From NCBI GenBank assembly GCA_020633205.1, contig JACKEB010000012.1, positions 930,001 to 994,000 of the forward strand: a DNA stretch of 64,000 bases, in the 5' to 3' direction. The DNA is from Polyangiaceae bacterium (GTDB lineage Bacteria > Myxococcota_A > Polyangia > Polyangiales > Polyangiaceae). The notes below the pieces were generated by a model. The model had not been told where the DNA came from. It saw nothing but the letters and a program-made list of their open reading frames with translations, and made no database searches. Of the stretch, positions 1-8,695 are shown piece by piece. Every line of letters starts with the position of its first letter. The first letter of the stretch is position 1. Both the position numbers and the translations under genes were made by a program.

Positions 1-399
1 CGTGAACACGTTGTCCTTGCACGCCACCACCAGCGCGATGTCACGGATCCGCATGGATCCCAGCTGAGCGACAGCGCGATCGATCGTCGTGATCGCCACC
101 CGCGCACCGAACGCCGCCGAGTTCGAGAGCCGCAACACTTCCGCCGTGAGGGACGGGTCCAGGGCTAGCTCGGAAGCGATTTGCCGCAGATCACTCTCCG
201 GGTCGAGACTCAGCTGAAGCAGGCGGCTGGCCACGGCCTCGAGCACCGGGACCTGGATCTGACCGAGGTCCAGAGTGTCTTCGAGCCATTCCTCGACGTC
301 CGTGGGCAACGGGTCGCCCTCGGAGTGGGCCACCTGAAGCGCGAGGAGTGGCTCGCGCACGAAGGCAGGAGCAACGGACGGAGCGAAGGCTGAGTGCAT
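1..399 (-). CDS. HDOD-domain protein, C-terminus cut off by the window edge
   Basis: The reading frame runs off the left edge, so only the first 133 residues are present. After about 50 residues comes the pattern IQVPVLEAVASRLLQL, then DPSLTAEVLRLSNSAAFG and IDRAVAQLGSMRIRDIAL. This is the start of an HDOD domain (HD-related output domain): the DP-x-L-x-x-x-x-LRL-x-NSA core and the AV-x-x-LG segment are both visible. HDOD proteins are usually signalling or regulatory output modules and often lack the metal-binding HD residues. The ATG at 397-399 is the first in frame; another ATG four bases upstream opens a frame without domain similarity. Any partner domain would lie outside the window. Confidence 0.75.
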   Translation of the reverse strand, partial: MHSAFAPSVAPAFVREPLLALQVAHSEGDPLPTDVEEWLEDTLDLGQIQVPVLEAVASRLLQLSLDPESDLRQIASELALDPSLTAEVLRLSNSAAFGARVAITTIDRAVAQLGSMRIRDIALVVACKDNVFT

Positions 400-662
400 G
401 CATCTCCAAACGGCCGTTCGTAGAAAGCCTGAACGCATTCAGTGCTTTCTCACCCCCCTGCCCAGGATGTTGGGCTTGCCCGGGCCCGCCACCCCAGGAT
501 GTTGCGATGCGCCGTTTTTCAGCGAAGTTCCGCCACTTTCTTGCGTGATTCCGAAGAGATTCGGCATCGACAAAGCCAAGGGTTTGGGGTTACCTGCCCC
601 TTCCCCTGGCCGTCTGCGCAGGGAACGGGCGGTCAGCTCCGCCCCAGGACACCCCGAAGCGG
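400..662. other. Upstream region of the helicase gene, no gene seen
   Basis: This gap separates the divergent HDOD and helicase genes. Short frames here do not resemble proteins. The motif CCCAGGATGTTG occurs twice about 30 bases apart (near 461 and 491). No convincing promoter was found by eye. If the helicase really starts at 795 the gap is 395 bases long. Confidence 0.4.
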
Positions 663-3101
663 GTGCAAGCAGCCTTGATCAGTTCAGCAAGCGCTCAGAC
701 CCATCAGCCCAGCGAGGCCCACTCCGCCGAAGCCCGTGCGCCCCAACGCGCCCTCGCGTTCGTCCCGGAACTCTTCATCTACACCGAGGCGATGATGGTG
801 GAGGGCCCCACGAGCGGTCGTGGGAAGCGCCCAAAAGACGTCGAACTGCCGGTGATGAAGCTGCGCTTCAACTACGGCGGGATCCAGGTGCGCCCCGAGG
901 GCGACGGCGATCTCGACGACCTGGACTTCGATTTCGATCTCGACGGAGAGATCTCGAGCGGCCCCAAGTCGGACGTGGTGGACCGCGATCGGGCGGCCGA
1001 GGCCCGCGCCCAGTGCATGCTGGAGACCTTCGGGGCGGTGGATCTGAGCTGCGTGGAAGACGTGATCCCGCCGTTCGGCTCTGAGGCGGACTACCTGGTC
1101 CAGTCGAGCAACAACGCTCACTCTCAGTGCTCCTTCATGGCGCACGCCGTCCCGCAGCTCCGCAAGCTCGGGTGGCGCGTCGAGATCCACAAGGACTTCC
1201 CCTACCAAATCGTGGAAGGGCACGTGCCCTGGTACGCCGACGTCGATCAACCGGACGACGACGCGCCGGGTTGGTTCAGTCTCGAGCTAGGCGTCGAGGT
1301 GTCCGGTGAGCGGGTGAACCTGCTGCCGGCGTTGGTCGAGCTACTCGACTTCTGCCCCGACTCCGAGAGCCTGGACGCGCTGCTCAAGCTGCCTGCCCGC
1401 TACCGCGCGATCCCGGTTGGCCCCAATCGCTACCTGCCGATCCAGCCGGAGCGCCTGAAGCATCTGCTCAGCGTCTTGCTCGATCTGTATCGCGGCGGAA
1501 ACAAGGGCGAAGGCGGAGTCATCGAGTTCGACCCGGGTGCGGTCGGCTGCCTCACTCAGCTCGAGGACGCCATGGGCGAGGCCGGGACCCAGCTCAAGTG
1601 GACCGGCGCCCAAGACGTCGTGGAGCGCGCTCGCGCCTTGAGCCGCGCGCCAAGCTTTGTCTCCGAACCCGTGAGCTTGAAGGCGACGCTCCGCTCCTAC
1701 CAGCACGAAGGCCTCACCTGGATGCAGCACCTGCGAGAGCACGGCGCATGCGGGGTGCTCGCCGACGACATGGGCCTCGGCAAGACGCTGCAGACCATCG
1801 CTCACCTCACCAAGGAGAAGGAAGAGCACCGCACGGATCTGCCAAGCCTCGTGCTGGTGCCCACCAGCCTGATCGGCAACTGGCAGCGCGAGACGAAGAA
1901 GTTCGCGCCGCACCTGAAGATCTGCGTTTTGCACGGCCCCAAGCGCCATGAGCGCTTCGAGCGCGCCAGCAAGGCGGACGTCGTCCTGACGACGTACCCG
2001 CTGTTGGTGCGCGACATCGATCGCCTGGAGGAGATGGACTTCCACTACGTGATCTTGGACGAGGCGCAGGCGATCAAGAACCCGCGCAGCCAAATCGCAC
2101 GCACCGTACGGCGCCTCAACTCAAGGCACCGCATGTGCCTCACGGGCACCCCGGTCGAGAACAACCTCGAGGAGCTGTGGTCGCTGTTCGACTTCTTGAT
2201 GCCGGGTCTACTCGGTGAAGCCGCACGTTTCCGCGCGGCTTTCCGTATCCCGATCGAGCGCGAAGGCAACGACGCCCGGCTCGAGGCGCTACGCCGCCGC
2301 GTGTCTCCCTTCATCCTGCGTCGACTGAAAGAGAGCGTCGCGACGGAGCTCCCGCCCAAGACGGAGCTCGTGCGCCCGGTAGAAATCCACGGCGACCAGC
2401 GTGAGCTGTACGAAGCCATCCGCGTGGCCGCTCACGACGACGTGCGCAAAGCGATCCGCAAGAAGGGCTTCGCCGCCTCGACCGTCGCCATCCTCGACGC
2501 GCTGATGCAGCTCCGTCAGGTGTGCTGCGATCCCCGCCTGGTGCACGTTGCGGGTGCCTCGGAGTGCCAAGGCAACGCGAAGTTCGAGATGTTCTTCGAA
2601 CTCCTCACGACGCACCTCGAGCAAGGGCGCCGCGTGCTGGTGTTCAGTCAGTTCACGCGCATGCTCGCGCTGATCTCCCAGGAGCTCGGCAAGCGCAACA
2701 CGGGGCATGTGGTGCTGACGGGCGGCACCGCGGATCGCCAAGGGTTGGTGGACCGCTTCGAGGCGGGTGAGGTCGACGTCTTCCTGATCAGTCTGAAAGC
2801 AGGCGGCACGGGTCTCAACCTCACCAGCGCCGACACCGTGATCCACTACGACCCCTGGTGGAACGCCGCCGCCCAGGCACAGGCTACAGACCGCGCCTAC
2901 CGCATCGGCCAAAAGCGCCCGGTGTTCGTCTACAACTTGATCGTCAGCGGCAGCGTCGAAGAGCGCATGCTCCACCTGCAACGCCGCAAACGACACCTCG
3001 CGGATACGCTGCTCGGCGGAGGCTCCGCAGCCCCCAAGGCGATCAGCGAAGAGGACATCGACAGCCTCCTCGCCCCCCTGGACGAAAACGAAGACGACTG
3101 A
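663..3101 (+). CDS. SNF2-family (DEAD/DEAH superfamily 2) helicase-like ATPase
   Basis: All SNF2 ATPase motifs are present in order: motif I DDMGLGKTLQTIA, motif II ILDEAQAIKNP (DEAQ variant), motif III LTGTPVENN, motif IV VLVFSQFTRM, motif V SLKAGGTGLNLTSAD, and motif VI QAQATDRAYRIGQ. The N-terminal 270 residues carry an acidic stretch and the poorly conserved region seen in bacterial SNF2 proteins. Such proteins use ATP to translocate on duplex DNA and are linked to transcription recycling or repair. At 812 residues it is shorter than many bacterial homologues of about 1000 or more. The start is uncertain. The GTG at 663 keeps a segment (FVPELFIY before RFNYGG) that looks homologous to the family, whereas the ATG at 795 has the better ribosome-binding site (GAGG, 5 bases away). 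It appears monocistronic. Confidence 0.9.
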   Translation: MQAALISSASAQTHQPSEAHSAEARAPQRALAFVPELFIYTEAMMVEGPTSGRGKRPKDVELPVMKLRFNYGGIQVRPEGDGDLDDLDFDFDLDGEISSGPKSDVVDRDRAAEARAQCMLETFGAVDLSCVEDVIPPFGSEADYLVQSSNNAHSQCSFMAHAVPQLRKLGWRVEIHKDFPYQIVEGHVPWYADVDQPDDDAPGWFSLELGVEVSGERVNLLPALVELLDFCPDSESLDALLKLPARYRAIPVGPNRYLPIQPERLKHLLSVLLDLYRGGNKGEGGVIEFDPGAVGCLTQLEDAMGEAGTQLKWTGAQDVVERARALSRAPSFVSEPVSLKATLRSYQHEGLTWMQHLREHGACGVLADDMGLGKTLQTIAHLTKEKEEHRTDLPSLVLVPTSLIGNWQRETKKFAPHLKICVLHGPKRHERFERASKADVVLTTYPLLVRDIDRLEEMDFHYVILDEAQAIKNPRSQIARTVRRLNSRHRMCLTGTPVENNLEELWSLFDFLMPGLLGEAARFRAAFRIPIEREGNDARLEALRRRVSPFILRRLKESVATELPPKTELVRPVEIHGDQRELYEAIRVAAHDDVRKAIRKKGFAASTVAILDALMQLRQVCCDPRLVHVAGASECQGNAKFEMFFELLTTHLEQGRRVLVFSQFTRMLALISQELGKRNTGHVVLTGGTADRQGLVDRFEAGEVDVFLISLKAGGTGLNLTSADTVIHYDPWWNAAAQAQATDRAYRIGQKRPVFVYNLIVSGSVEERMLHLQRRKRHLADTLLGGGSAAPKAISEEDIDSLLAPLDENEDD

Positions 3102-3785
3102 AACGTCGCGCGTCGGGCTCTCTACCCAAGGGAACCGCCAAGTTTTTGGGGGTGAGGAGCGAGCCGTTAGACATCATGAGAAGGCGTTTCCAGCGCCTGA
3201 GGAAACGTGCGCGCTGCTCCTTCCCGGGGCCTGATCCGTTGTGCCAGCAGATGCCTTTTTCAAAGGGAACCGCCAAGGGCGCCAAGGACGCCAAGATTTT
3301 CTTGGGCAGCAATAAACGCATCCGCGCGGCAACATCTGGGCGACTCACGTAGCGCGAACGGGCGCACTGCAGCGCGTCGCGGGGTGCGGAATCTCAATCC
3401 CCAAATCCTTGGCGCCCTTCGCGTCCTTGGCGGTCCATCCCTCTCATGACGCTGAATCCGCTCTTCGGCGCACCGGCCGCCTCGCGTCTCAATCCCCAAA
3501 TCCTTGGCGCCCTTGGCGGTCCATCCCCAGCGACCAGTGACCAACAGCGACCGTTCGGCACTCACGACGTCTTGAGCCTCCAATCCTTGGCGCCCTTGGC
3601 GTCCTTGGCGGTCCATCCTAGCAACCAGTGAGCACCAGAGACCGTTCGGCACTCACGACGTCTTGAGGCTCGAACCCCCAATCCTTGGCGTCCTTGGCGT
3701 CCTTGGCGGTCCATCCCCTCTCACAGCAGTGAAGCTGCTCTTCGACGCGTTCCAGTTCCTTGCGTGTCTATCGCAGAGGTCACAC
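3102..3785. repeat. Non-coding patch of nested short repeats (CTTGGCGTC microrepeat family)
   Basis: No gene is supported between the helicase and the SIS gene. The patch holds at least five blocks built from a 9-base unit of the type CTTGGCGTC/CTTGGCGCC/CTTGGCGGT: 3395-3440, 3490-3526, 3581-3618 and 3676-3716 in one orientation, and 3268-3295 in the opposite orientation, with a partial copy near 3131-3142. Blocks usually start CAATCC or CCAAATCC and end GGCGGTCCATCC. Opposite-facing copies could pair as long hairpins in RNA or single-stranded DNA. From general experience, similar GCCAAGGACGCCAAGG elements recur in many unrelated environmental genomes and give false proteins rich in AKDAK or RQGRQ. 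Confidence 0.75.
3549..3720. repeat. 91-bp imperfect tandem duplication inside the repeat patch
   Basis: The segment beginning GACCGTTCGGCACTCACGAC occurs at 3549 and again at 3640, a period of 91 bases. Each copy continues through a shared CGTCTTGAG stretch into one microrepeat block. The two copies differ by small insertions and substitutions, so this is an old or drifting tandem duplication of repeat plus spacer. Confidence 0.7.
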
Positions 3786-4823
3786 TCAGCGGGTGCGGGT
3801 CACTTTGGACAAGCCCCGCGGCGTGTCTGGGTCGAGGCCCTTGGCAACCGCCAAGGCGTGGGCGAACTGTTGGCCGGGCACGACGCTGACGATGGGGCTC
3901 GCCCACTCGGCGACTCCGCGCGGCAACTTGAGGCTGGCTTGACCCCGACGGCAGAGCTCCGTGTCATCGCTCAGCACGACGACGTGGGCTTTGCGTTGCC
4001 TGAGCAGCTCCACGAGCTCACTGGCTCCGGCGAGCGCCTGCCCGCTAGGTGCGATCACCAGGCATGGGAAGCCTTCGTCGACCATCGCCACGGGTCCGTG
4101 CAGCAGATCAGCGACCGAGTAAGGCTCGGCCACGATGTAGCTGGTCTCCTTGATCTTGAGCGCGACCTCGAACGCCGTGCAGTAGTTGAACCCTCGGCCC
4201 AACACCAAAAACTGGCTTGAGCCGGCGAATTCCTGCGCCAACGACTCGATCTGCTGGTTCTTGCTGATGGCGGTGCGCACCGCACCAGGCACCGTCTCGA
4301 GCGCCTCCCAGTTGCTCTGCTTTCCGCTCAGGGCGGCGCTCAGCATCCCAAGAGCCAGCAGCTCGCCGGTGTAGGTCTTCGTCGCGGCGACCGCCTTCTC
4401 TTCCCCCACGGAAAGAGGGATGCAGGAGTCAGCGCTGAGAGCGAGCGGCGAGCTCGGATCGTTCGTGATCGCCAACGTGGCGCCCCCCTGACGCCGCGCT
4501 TCCTCGACCCACGAGACGATGTCCGGTGATTGACCCGATTGGCTGATGCCAATGGTCAACGCGCGTCGCATATCCGGCGGGGCATCGTAGAGCGTGCACA
4601 AGGACGGCGCCGCCAGTCCGACACCCAGGCGGTTGTGTGCGCCAAACAGGTACTGCGCGTAGCGGGCCGCGTTGTCCGAGGTTCCACGCGCGGCGATCAC
4701 AACCCAGCTAGGCTGAAAGGCGCGGATCCGACGCGCTGCCTCCATAGCCGCCGAGCGTCCTAGCTCGAGCAGTCGCGCTAGCGTCTTCGGTTGTTCTTCG
4801 ATCTCACTCAGCAGTTGACTCAT
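3786..4823 (-). CDS. Double-SIS sugar-phosphate isomerase/deaminase (GlmS C-domain-like)
   Basis: The 345-residue protein has two sugar-isomerase (SIS) domains and no glutamine amidotransferase domain, so it is not full GlmS. Visible signatures are ARGTSDNAARYAQYLF, the sugar-phosphate loop ISQSGQSPDIV, EKAVAATKTYTGEL, LGRGFNYCTAFEVALKIKE and EPYSVADLLHGPVAMV, ending with the FAHALAVAKGLDPDTPRGLSKVTRT tail split here as a family hallmark. Stand-alone proteins of this form include glucosamine-6-phosphate deaminases of the NagB-II type and other aminosugar isomerases. The ATG at 4821-4823 is chosen because AGAGGA lies about 8 bases upstream; the frame stays open a further 53 residues, but that stretch is low-complexity. 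The gene is divergent from the GH8 gene, and the location next to glucosaminidase-like enzymes suggests amino-sugar catabolism in the cytoplasm. Confidence 0.85.
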   Translation of the reverse strand: MSQLLSEIEEQPKTLARLLELGRSAAMEAARRIRAFQPSWVVIAARGTSDNAARYAQYLFGAHNRLGVGLAAPSLCTLYDAPPDMRRALTIGISQSGQSPDIVSWVEEARRQGGATLAITNDPSSPLALSADSCIPLSVGEEKAVAATKTYTGELLALGMLSAALSGKQSNWEALETVPGAVRTAISKNQQIESLAQEFAGSSQFLVLGRGFNYCTAFEVALKIKETSYIVAEPYSVADLLHGPVAMVDEGFPCLVIAPSGQALAGASELVELLRQRKAHVVVLSDDTELCRRGQASLKLPRGVAEWASPIVSVVPGQQFAHALAVAKGLDPDTPRGLSKVTRTR

Positions 4824-4935
4824 CTCAGCTTCCTCTGGAGGTGCGGTTGCAAGAAGCGAACCGTTTCCGCGGGCAATCGGCTCGCGGGCTGGTTCGGCTC
4901 CGCGGGGCAGCCCCAAATCCGCGCTGGGGAGGATC

Positions 4936-4967
4936 GGGGGGATCCGAGGGATCCCTCGGATCCCCCC
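4936..4967. promoter_or_regulatory. Perfect 32-bp palindrome between divergent genes
   Basis: The left arm GGGGGGATCCGAGGGA is followed directly by its exact reverse complement, giving 16 bases of symmetry with no spacer. It lies in the 257-base gap between the SIS gene (start 4823) and the GH8 gene (start 5081). It could be an operator shared by both promoters or a cruciform/hairpin; the sequence alone does not decide. Confidence 0.6.
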
Positions 4968-5080
4968 TGCAATCGTGTCCATTGCGTTCAGAACCGATGC
5001 TCATTCTCGAAAGCGCGGGAAATTGCCTACCTCGGCACCCGCACTTTGTTGCTGGCACACGGCGTGCTGAGTCCTGAGCG

Positions 5081-6589
5081 ATGCCGCTAAGGCCTGGGAT
5101 CTCCAACGGTAAGCTCTGGAATACTCCGCCGTCGCTGAAACGCTGCGGGGGCGGCCAGTCACGAATCGCTAGCGTGGTGTTCGCCGCGCTGCTGGCGTTG
5201 GGGTGCGACGTCGGTGAGTCCGGGTCGTCGAGCGCTGAAGGCGGCAGCTCAGCTGCTGGGGCGTCAGGCGCTGGTGCGAGCGGCGGCGCGGCTCAAGGCG
5301 GAGCGGAGCAAGGCGGCTCAGGCCAGGGCGGCTCAGCTCCCGGCGGTGCGGGTCAGGGCGGCTCAGCTTCGGGCGGTAGCGGCGGAACGCCGGAGCCCGG
5401 CTGCACGACGGCGACCGACGCGGCGCAGCCCTTTGGAAACCACCAGCTCGCGTATACCTCGGGTGCGATTCTCCCCAGCCACCAGAGCCAAGCACAGCTG
5501 GACCAAGCGGTGCGCGACTATTATGCCGCGTGGAAATTTAGGTACCTGGAGGCTGGCTGCGGCGATGCTCGCGCGTATGTCAACGTGCACAACAACGGGC
5601 TGACCGTCAGCGAAGCCCACGGCTACGGCATGCTGATCGCCGCCTTCATGGCCGGCGCGGACTCGAGCGCGCGTAGCACCTTCGACGGCCTGTTTCGTTA
5701 CTTCAAGGATCACCCGAGCTCCGGCGACGGGCGGCTCATGGCTTGGAAGCAGGGCGAGAGCTGCACCAACGTCGACGGCTCAGACAGCGCTACCGACGGC
5801 GACCTGGACATCGCCTACGCGCTACTGCTTGCGGACAAGCAATGGGGCTCGAGCGGCGAGGTCGACTACCACGCCGAGGCGCTCAACGTGATCAGCGGCG
5901 TCCGCGCCTCCGAGATCAGCGCTGGGGGCTACCTCAAGCTTGGCGACTGGGTGGATAGTGGCGACTACGCCAACGCGACCCGCTCCAGCGACGTGATGCC
6001 TGGGCACTTCGCGAGCTTCGCCGCAGCGAGCAACGACAGCAGCTGGACGACCCTACTCGATCAGTCCCTCGACATGTTCGCGACCCTGCAGGCGAACCAC
6101 GCGGCAACGAGCGGACTCATACCCGACTTCATTCAGAGCCCCTACGCCTCCCCCGCCCCCGTCGACCCTTACTTCCTCGAGAACGCGGCGGACGGCGCCT
6201 ACGGCTACAACGCCTGCCGCGTGCCGTGGCGTGTCGGCGCCTACTGGCTGACCAGTGGTGACGCGCGGGCGAAGCAGATCCTCGACAAGCAAAACGCCTT
6301 CATCCGAGGCGCCAGCGGCGGCGATCCTTGGTCGATCGCTGCGGGCTACGAGCTGAGCGGTCAGCCGTTGCCGAACTCCGGCTACAGCTCTCTCGCGTAC
6401 ATCGCGCCGTTCGGCGTCGGCGCGATGAGCGACGCCACGAACCAGGATTGGCTGAATCAACTGTGGGACACCGTGATCACGATGGGCCTGGCTGACGAGT
6501 ACTACGGCGACACGCTCAAGCTCTTGAGCCTGATCGCCATGAGCGGCAACTGGTGGACTCCCGCCGCCGCGCCGTGTCCTGACAACTGA
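5081..6589 (+). CDS. Glycoside hydrolase family 8 lipoprotein (cellulase/chitosanase type)
   Basis: A signal sequence ends in the lipobox LALGC (Cys42), so a surface or periplasmic lipoprotein is predicted. Residues 43-105 are a Gly/Ser/Ala-rich linker. The catalytic module has the GH8 signatures: the general-acid Glu178 in TVSEAHGYGM and the SATDGDLDIAYALLLA block with Asp239 and Asp241. GH8 enzymes are inverting endo-hydrolases acting on cellulose, lichenan, xylan or chitosan; the subfamily cannot be fixed by eye. The neighbours (exo-glucosaminidase-like GH2, GH9, SIS protein) make chitosan or another glucosamine-containing glycan a reasonable guess. The start ATG is the only one ahead of the signal peptide, although the n-region is unusually long (about 27 residues). 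It reads towards the AraC regulator, 159 bases downstream. Confidence 0.88.
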   Translation: MPLRPGISNGKLWNTPPSLKRCGGGQSRIASVVFAALLALGCDVGESGSSSAEGGSSAAGASGAGASGGAAQGGAEQGGSGQGGSAPGGAGQGGSASGGSGGTPEPGCTTATDAAQPFGNHQLAYTSGAILPSHQSQAQLDQAVRDYYAAWKFRYLEAGCGDARAYVNVHNNGLTVSEAHGYGMLIAAFMAGADSSARSTFDGLFRYFKDHPSSGDGRLMAWKQGESCTNVDGSDSATDGDLDIAYALLLADKQWGSSGEVDYHAEALNVISGVRASEISAGGYLKLGDWVDSGDYANATRSSDVMPGHFASFAAASNDSSWTTLLDQSLDMFATLQANHAATSGLIPDFIQSPYASPAPVDPYFLENAADGAYGYNACRVPWRVGAYWLTSGDARAKQILDKQNAFIRGASGGDPWSIAAGYELSGQPLPNSGYSSLAYIAPFGVGAMSDATNQDWLNQLWDTVITMGLADEYYGDTLKLLSLIAMSGNWWTPAAAPCPDN

Positions 6590-6748
6590 ACTCCCACACT
6601 GAACGTTTTCCCACGGAACCAAACTGCGTGCTTCACTTCTCCTCTCCCCCAACCCCTGCCGCGGCGAAACCCATCGAGTTCGATGGCGCCGCTGCGCACG
6701 CACGGTTCTGAGGCTTTCCCCCGTAAGAAACCCGCAAGGAGCTAGACT

Positions 6749-8617
6749 ATGAACACCGCTGCCCTACTCACCCCGCCCCCGCCGCCGTTTGACGTCGCCC
6801 CGATTTCGGAGAGCATGGTGCGAGCGATTCGTCCTCCCTGGCAGCGTCAGCTCACGAGCTTCTACGCACTGCAGAACGTGATCAGTCGGCGGCCACAGCT
6901 GCCGCTGTATGTGATTCAGTGGGACGGTGAGCGCGGTCTCGAGTGGATGGAACTCGGAGTGCCCTCGGACAACCTGAAGCCGTTCCACTTCGAGATCTTC
7001 TACGGCAAGGAGTCGAAGCGCGATCAGTACTACCTCGAGTGCCTACAACGCGCGAAGCTCGCCCAGAGCCTGGTGGTAGAAGAGCTGTTCGGCTTTGCGG
7101 ACCTGTTCCTGCCCATCAAGTCAGACGACAGCGGCCAGACGTTCCTCTACGCCGGGCAGTTCCTCACGAAGGAGCCGGAGTGGGAGTGGCTGGCTGAGAG
7201 CTGGCGTCAGCTGACGGGGCGCGAACCCACGAGCGCCAACGCCGACTTCGTGCGCTTTGTGCGCATGGCGTTGAGCCTGCCGGTGCTGTCCGCGGAGCTC
7301 TTGAGCGGTCTCGAGCGCTTCCTCGGCTTCTACGCTGCGTTTCTCACCGCGGAACCGGGGAGCCTCGACATCCAGCAAGACGTCGACGAGCTGAACAGCA
7401 CGGTGTTCGACAAGCTGTGGCCCATCGACGTGTGGGTGGAGAGCGCGATCAGCGCCGACAAGTTCCACATGACGCCCTGGTACTACGAAGGGCAACTCAC
7501 GGACTGGCTCAAAGAAGGCATCGGCATCCAGCGCCTGCCGACCACGGCCATGACGCTGATGCCCCTCGAGGCGCGAGTCGAGCCGATGGATCCGGTGCGG
7601 GCGATGATTCGCAATGCCCGCATCCAGCGCGCGCTGATCGCCTATGTGCGCGAGTGGCCGGAGACCGCGGCGGTTCCGCTGGCGGACTACGGTGTCTCGT
7701 TCATCACCTCACCGCTGCGTGGCAAGAGCGACGTGCGTCAACGTCTGGAGCTGCGTGAGCGAGCGGAACGCCTGCAGCAGTTCGTGTACAAGCAGTTCGG
7801 GCTGCGCTCGGTGGTTGGCATCGGGCGCTCACTGCCTGCGGGTTCGTCGCTCTACGAATCGCACCGCCAGGCGGTGTTGGCGCTCCACCTCTGCTTGCAG
7901 CTCGAGCAAGACGTGCTGTTCCACGAGGATCACTACGGACGCGAACAGGTCACCTACAGCCAGCTACAAGACGCCGCGACGGATCTGTCGGAGGCATTTG
8001 GCCGCCAGCGCGAGACGGAGATCAAGGTCGCTGCGGATCGCTACGTGCGACTGGTCCTGATCCACAGCGACGAGCGCATCGAAGTCGTGCGCTCCCAGTT
8101 CCTCGCGATGCTCTTCCAGCTCTTCGGTGCGATTCAACGCCGCCACCCGATGCGACAGGAGGCGCGGGACCGTTTCGCGGCGGATCTGACCCGCCGCGTG
8201 GAAGAAGCGACCACCGCCAGCGAGATCATCGACACCTTCAAGGCGGCGCTGGAACGCCTGGCGTTCGTCTCCCAGAAGTCGCTCGAAGGACCCAAGGTGA
8301 TGCGCCTCGAAGCAACCCTGCAGTACCTGAAGGAGAACTTCGCCGAGCAGCTCCGGCTGCCCGACGTGGCGCGCAAGGCCGGCTTCAGCGTGCCGGCGTT
8401 CAGCCGCGTGTTCAAGCAAGCGACCGGGACGTCATTCCTCGCGTACGTCCGCGCAGTGCGCGTGGAGCACGCCAAGCGCCTGCTCGCGACGACGCCCCTC
8501 ACCACGGAGCAGATCGCCCAAGCTTCGGGCTTTCAGTCGCAGCACCACCTGATCCGCTCCTTCAAGAAGGTCACCGGGGACACGCCGGGCGCCTACCGCA
8601 AGGGCAGCGGAGCCTGA
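6749..8617 (+). CDS. AraC-family transcriptional regulator with long N-terminal sensor region
   Basis: The last 105 residues form a typical AraC double helix-turn-helix: LRLPDVARKAGFSVPAFSRV, then LLATTPLTTEQIAQASGFQS and HHLIRSFKKVTGDTPGAYRK. About 500 residues precede it. The segment around VVGIGRSLPAGSSLYESHRQ resembles the degenerate GGDEF-like module of sugar-responsive regulators such as YesN or CdaR types. The first 300 residues (FHFEIFYGKESKRDQYYLEC region) are not recognised and are probably the ligand sensor. The start is supported by AAGGAG ten bases upstream of the ATG. Its position between GH8 and the GH2/GH9 operon makes it the obvious candidate regulator of these glycosidases; this is inference from neighbourhood. 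Confidence 0.88.
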   Translation: MNTAALLTPPPPPFDVAPISESMVRAIRPPWQRQLTSFYALQNVISRRPQLPLYVIQWDGERGLEWMELGVPSDNLKPFHFEIFYGKESKRDQYYLECLQRAKLAQSLVVEELFGFADLFLPIKSDDSGQTFLYAGQFLTKEPEWEWLAESWRQLTGREPTSANADFVRFVRMALSLPVLSAELLSGLERFLGFYAAFLTAEPGSLDIQQDVDELNSTVFDKLWPIDVWVESAISADKFHMTPWYYEGQLTDWLKEGIGIQRLPTTAMTLMPLEARVEPMDPVRAMIRNARIQRALIAYVREWPETAAVPLADYGVSFITSPLRGKSDVRQRLELRERAERLQQFVYKQFGLRSVVGIGRSLPAGSSLYESHRQAVLALHLCLQLEQDVLFHEDHYGREQVTYSQLQDAATDLSEAFGRQRETEIKVAADRYVRLVLIHSDERIEVVRSQFLAMLFQLFGAIQRRHPMRQEARDRFAADLTRRVEEATTASEIIDTFKAALERLAFVSQKSLEGPKVMRLEATLQYLKENFAEQLRLPDVARKAGFSVPAFSRVFKQATGTSFLAYVRAVRVEHAKRLLATTPLTTEQIAQASGFQSQHHLIRSFKKVTGDTPGAYRKGSGA

Positions 8618-8644
8618 TCCTTACGGAACTGCCAACAAATCACA

Positions 8645-8672
8645 AACGGCGCACCCGAACAGGTGCGCCGTT
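8645..8672. terminator. Bidirectional hairpin terminator
   Basis: An 11-base stem (AACGGCGCACC paired with GGTGCGCCGTT) closes a 6-base loop between the convergent AraC and GH2 genes. On the minus strand it is followed by a T-rich run (TTGTGATTTGTT), fitting intrinsic termination of one or both genes. Confidence 0.7.
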
Positions 8673-8695
8673 CGCCGTTTGTCACTCCTTGACAG

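Noticed and set aside
2289..2996. Minus-strand 235-residue frame inside the SNF2 gene
   Set aside because: Shadow of a gene with all helicase motifs on the opposite strand.
3260..3652. Minus-strand frame of 130 residues across the repeat patch
   Set aside because: It translates the microrepeats (RQGRQ, AKGAKD) with no domain; typical repeat artefact.
3390..3722. CRISPR-like array
   Set aside because: Repeats are made of smaller 9-base units, differ in length and orientation, spacers are partly duplicated, and no cas gene is near.
8645..8672. Operator for the AraC regulator
   Set aside because: Position between convergent genes and a T-rich flank fit a terminator better.
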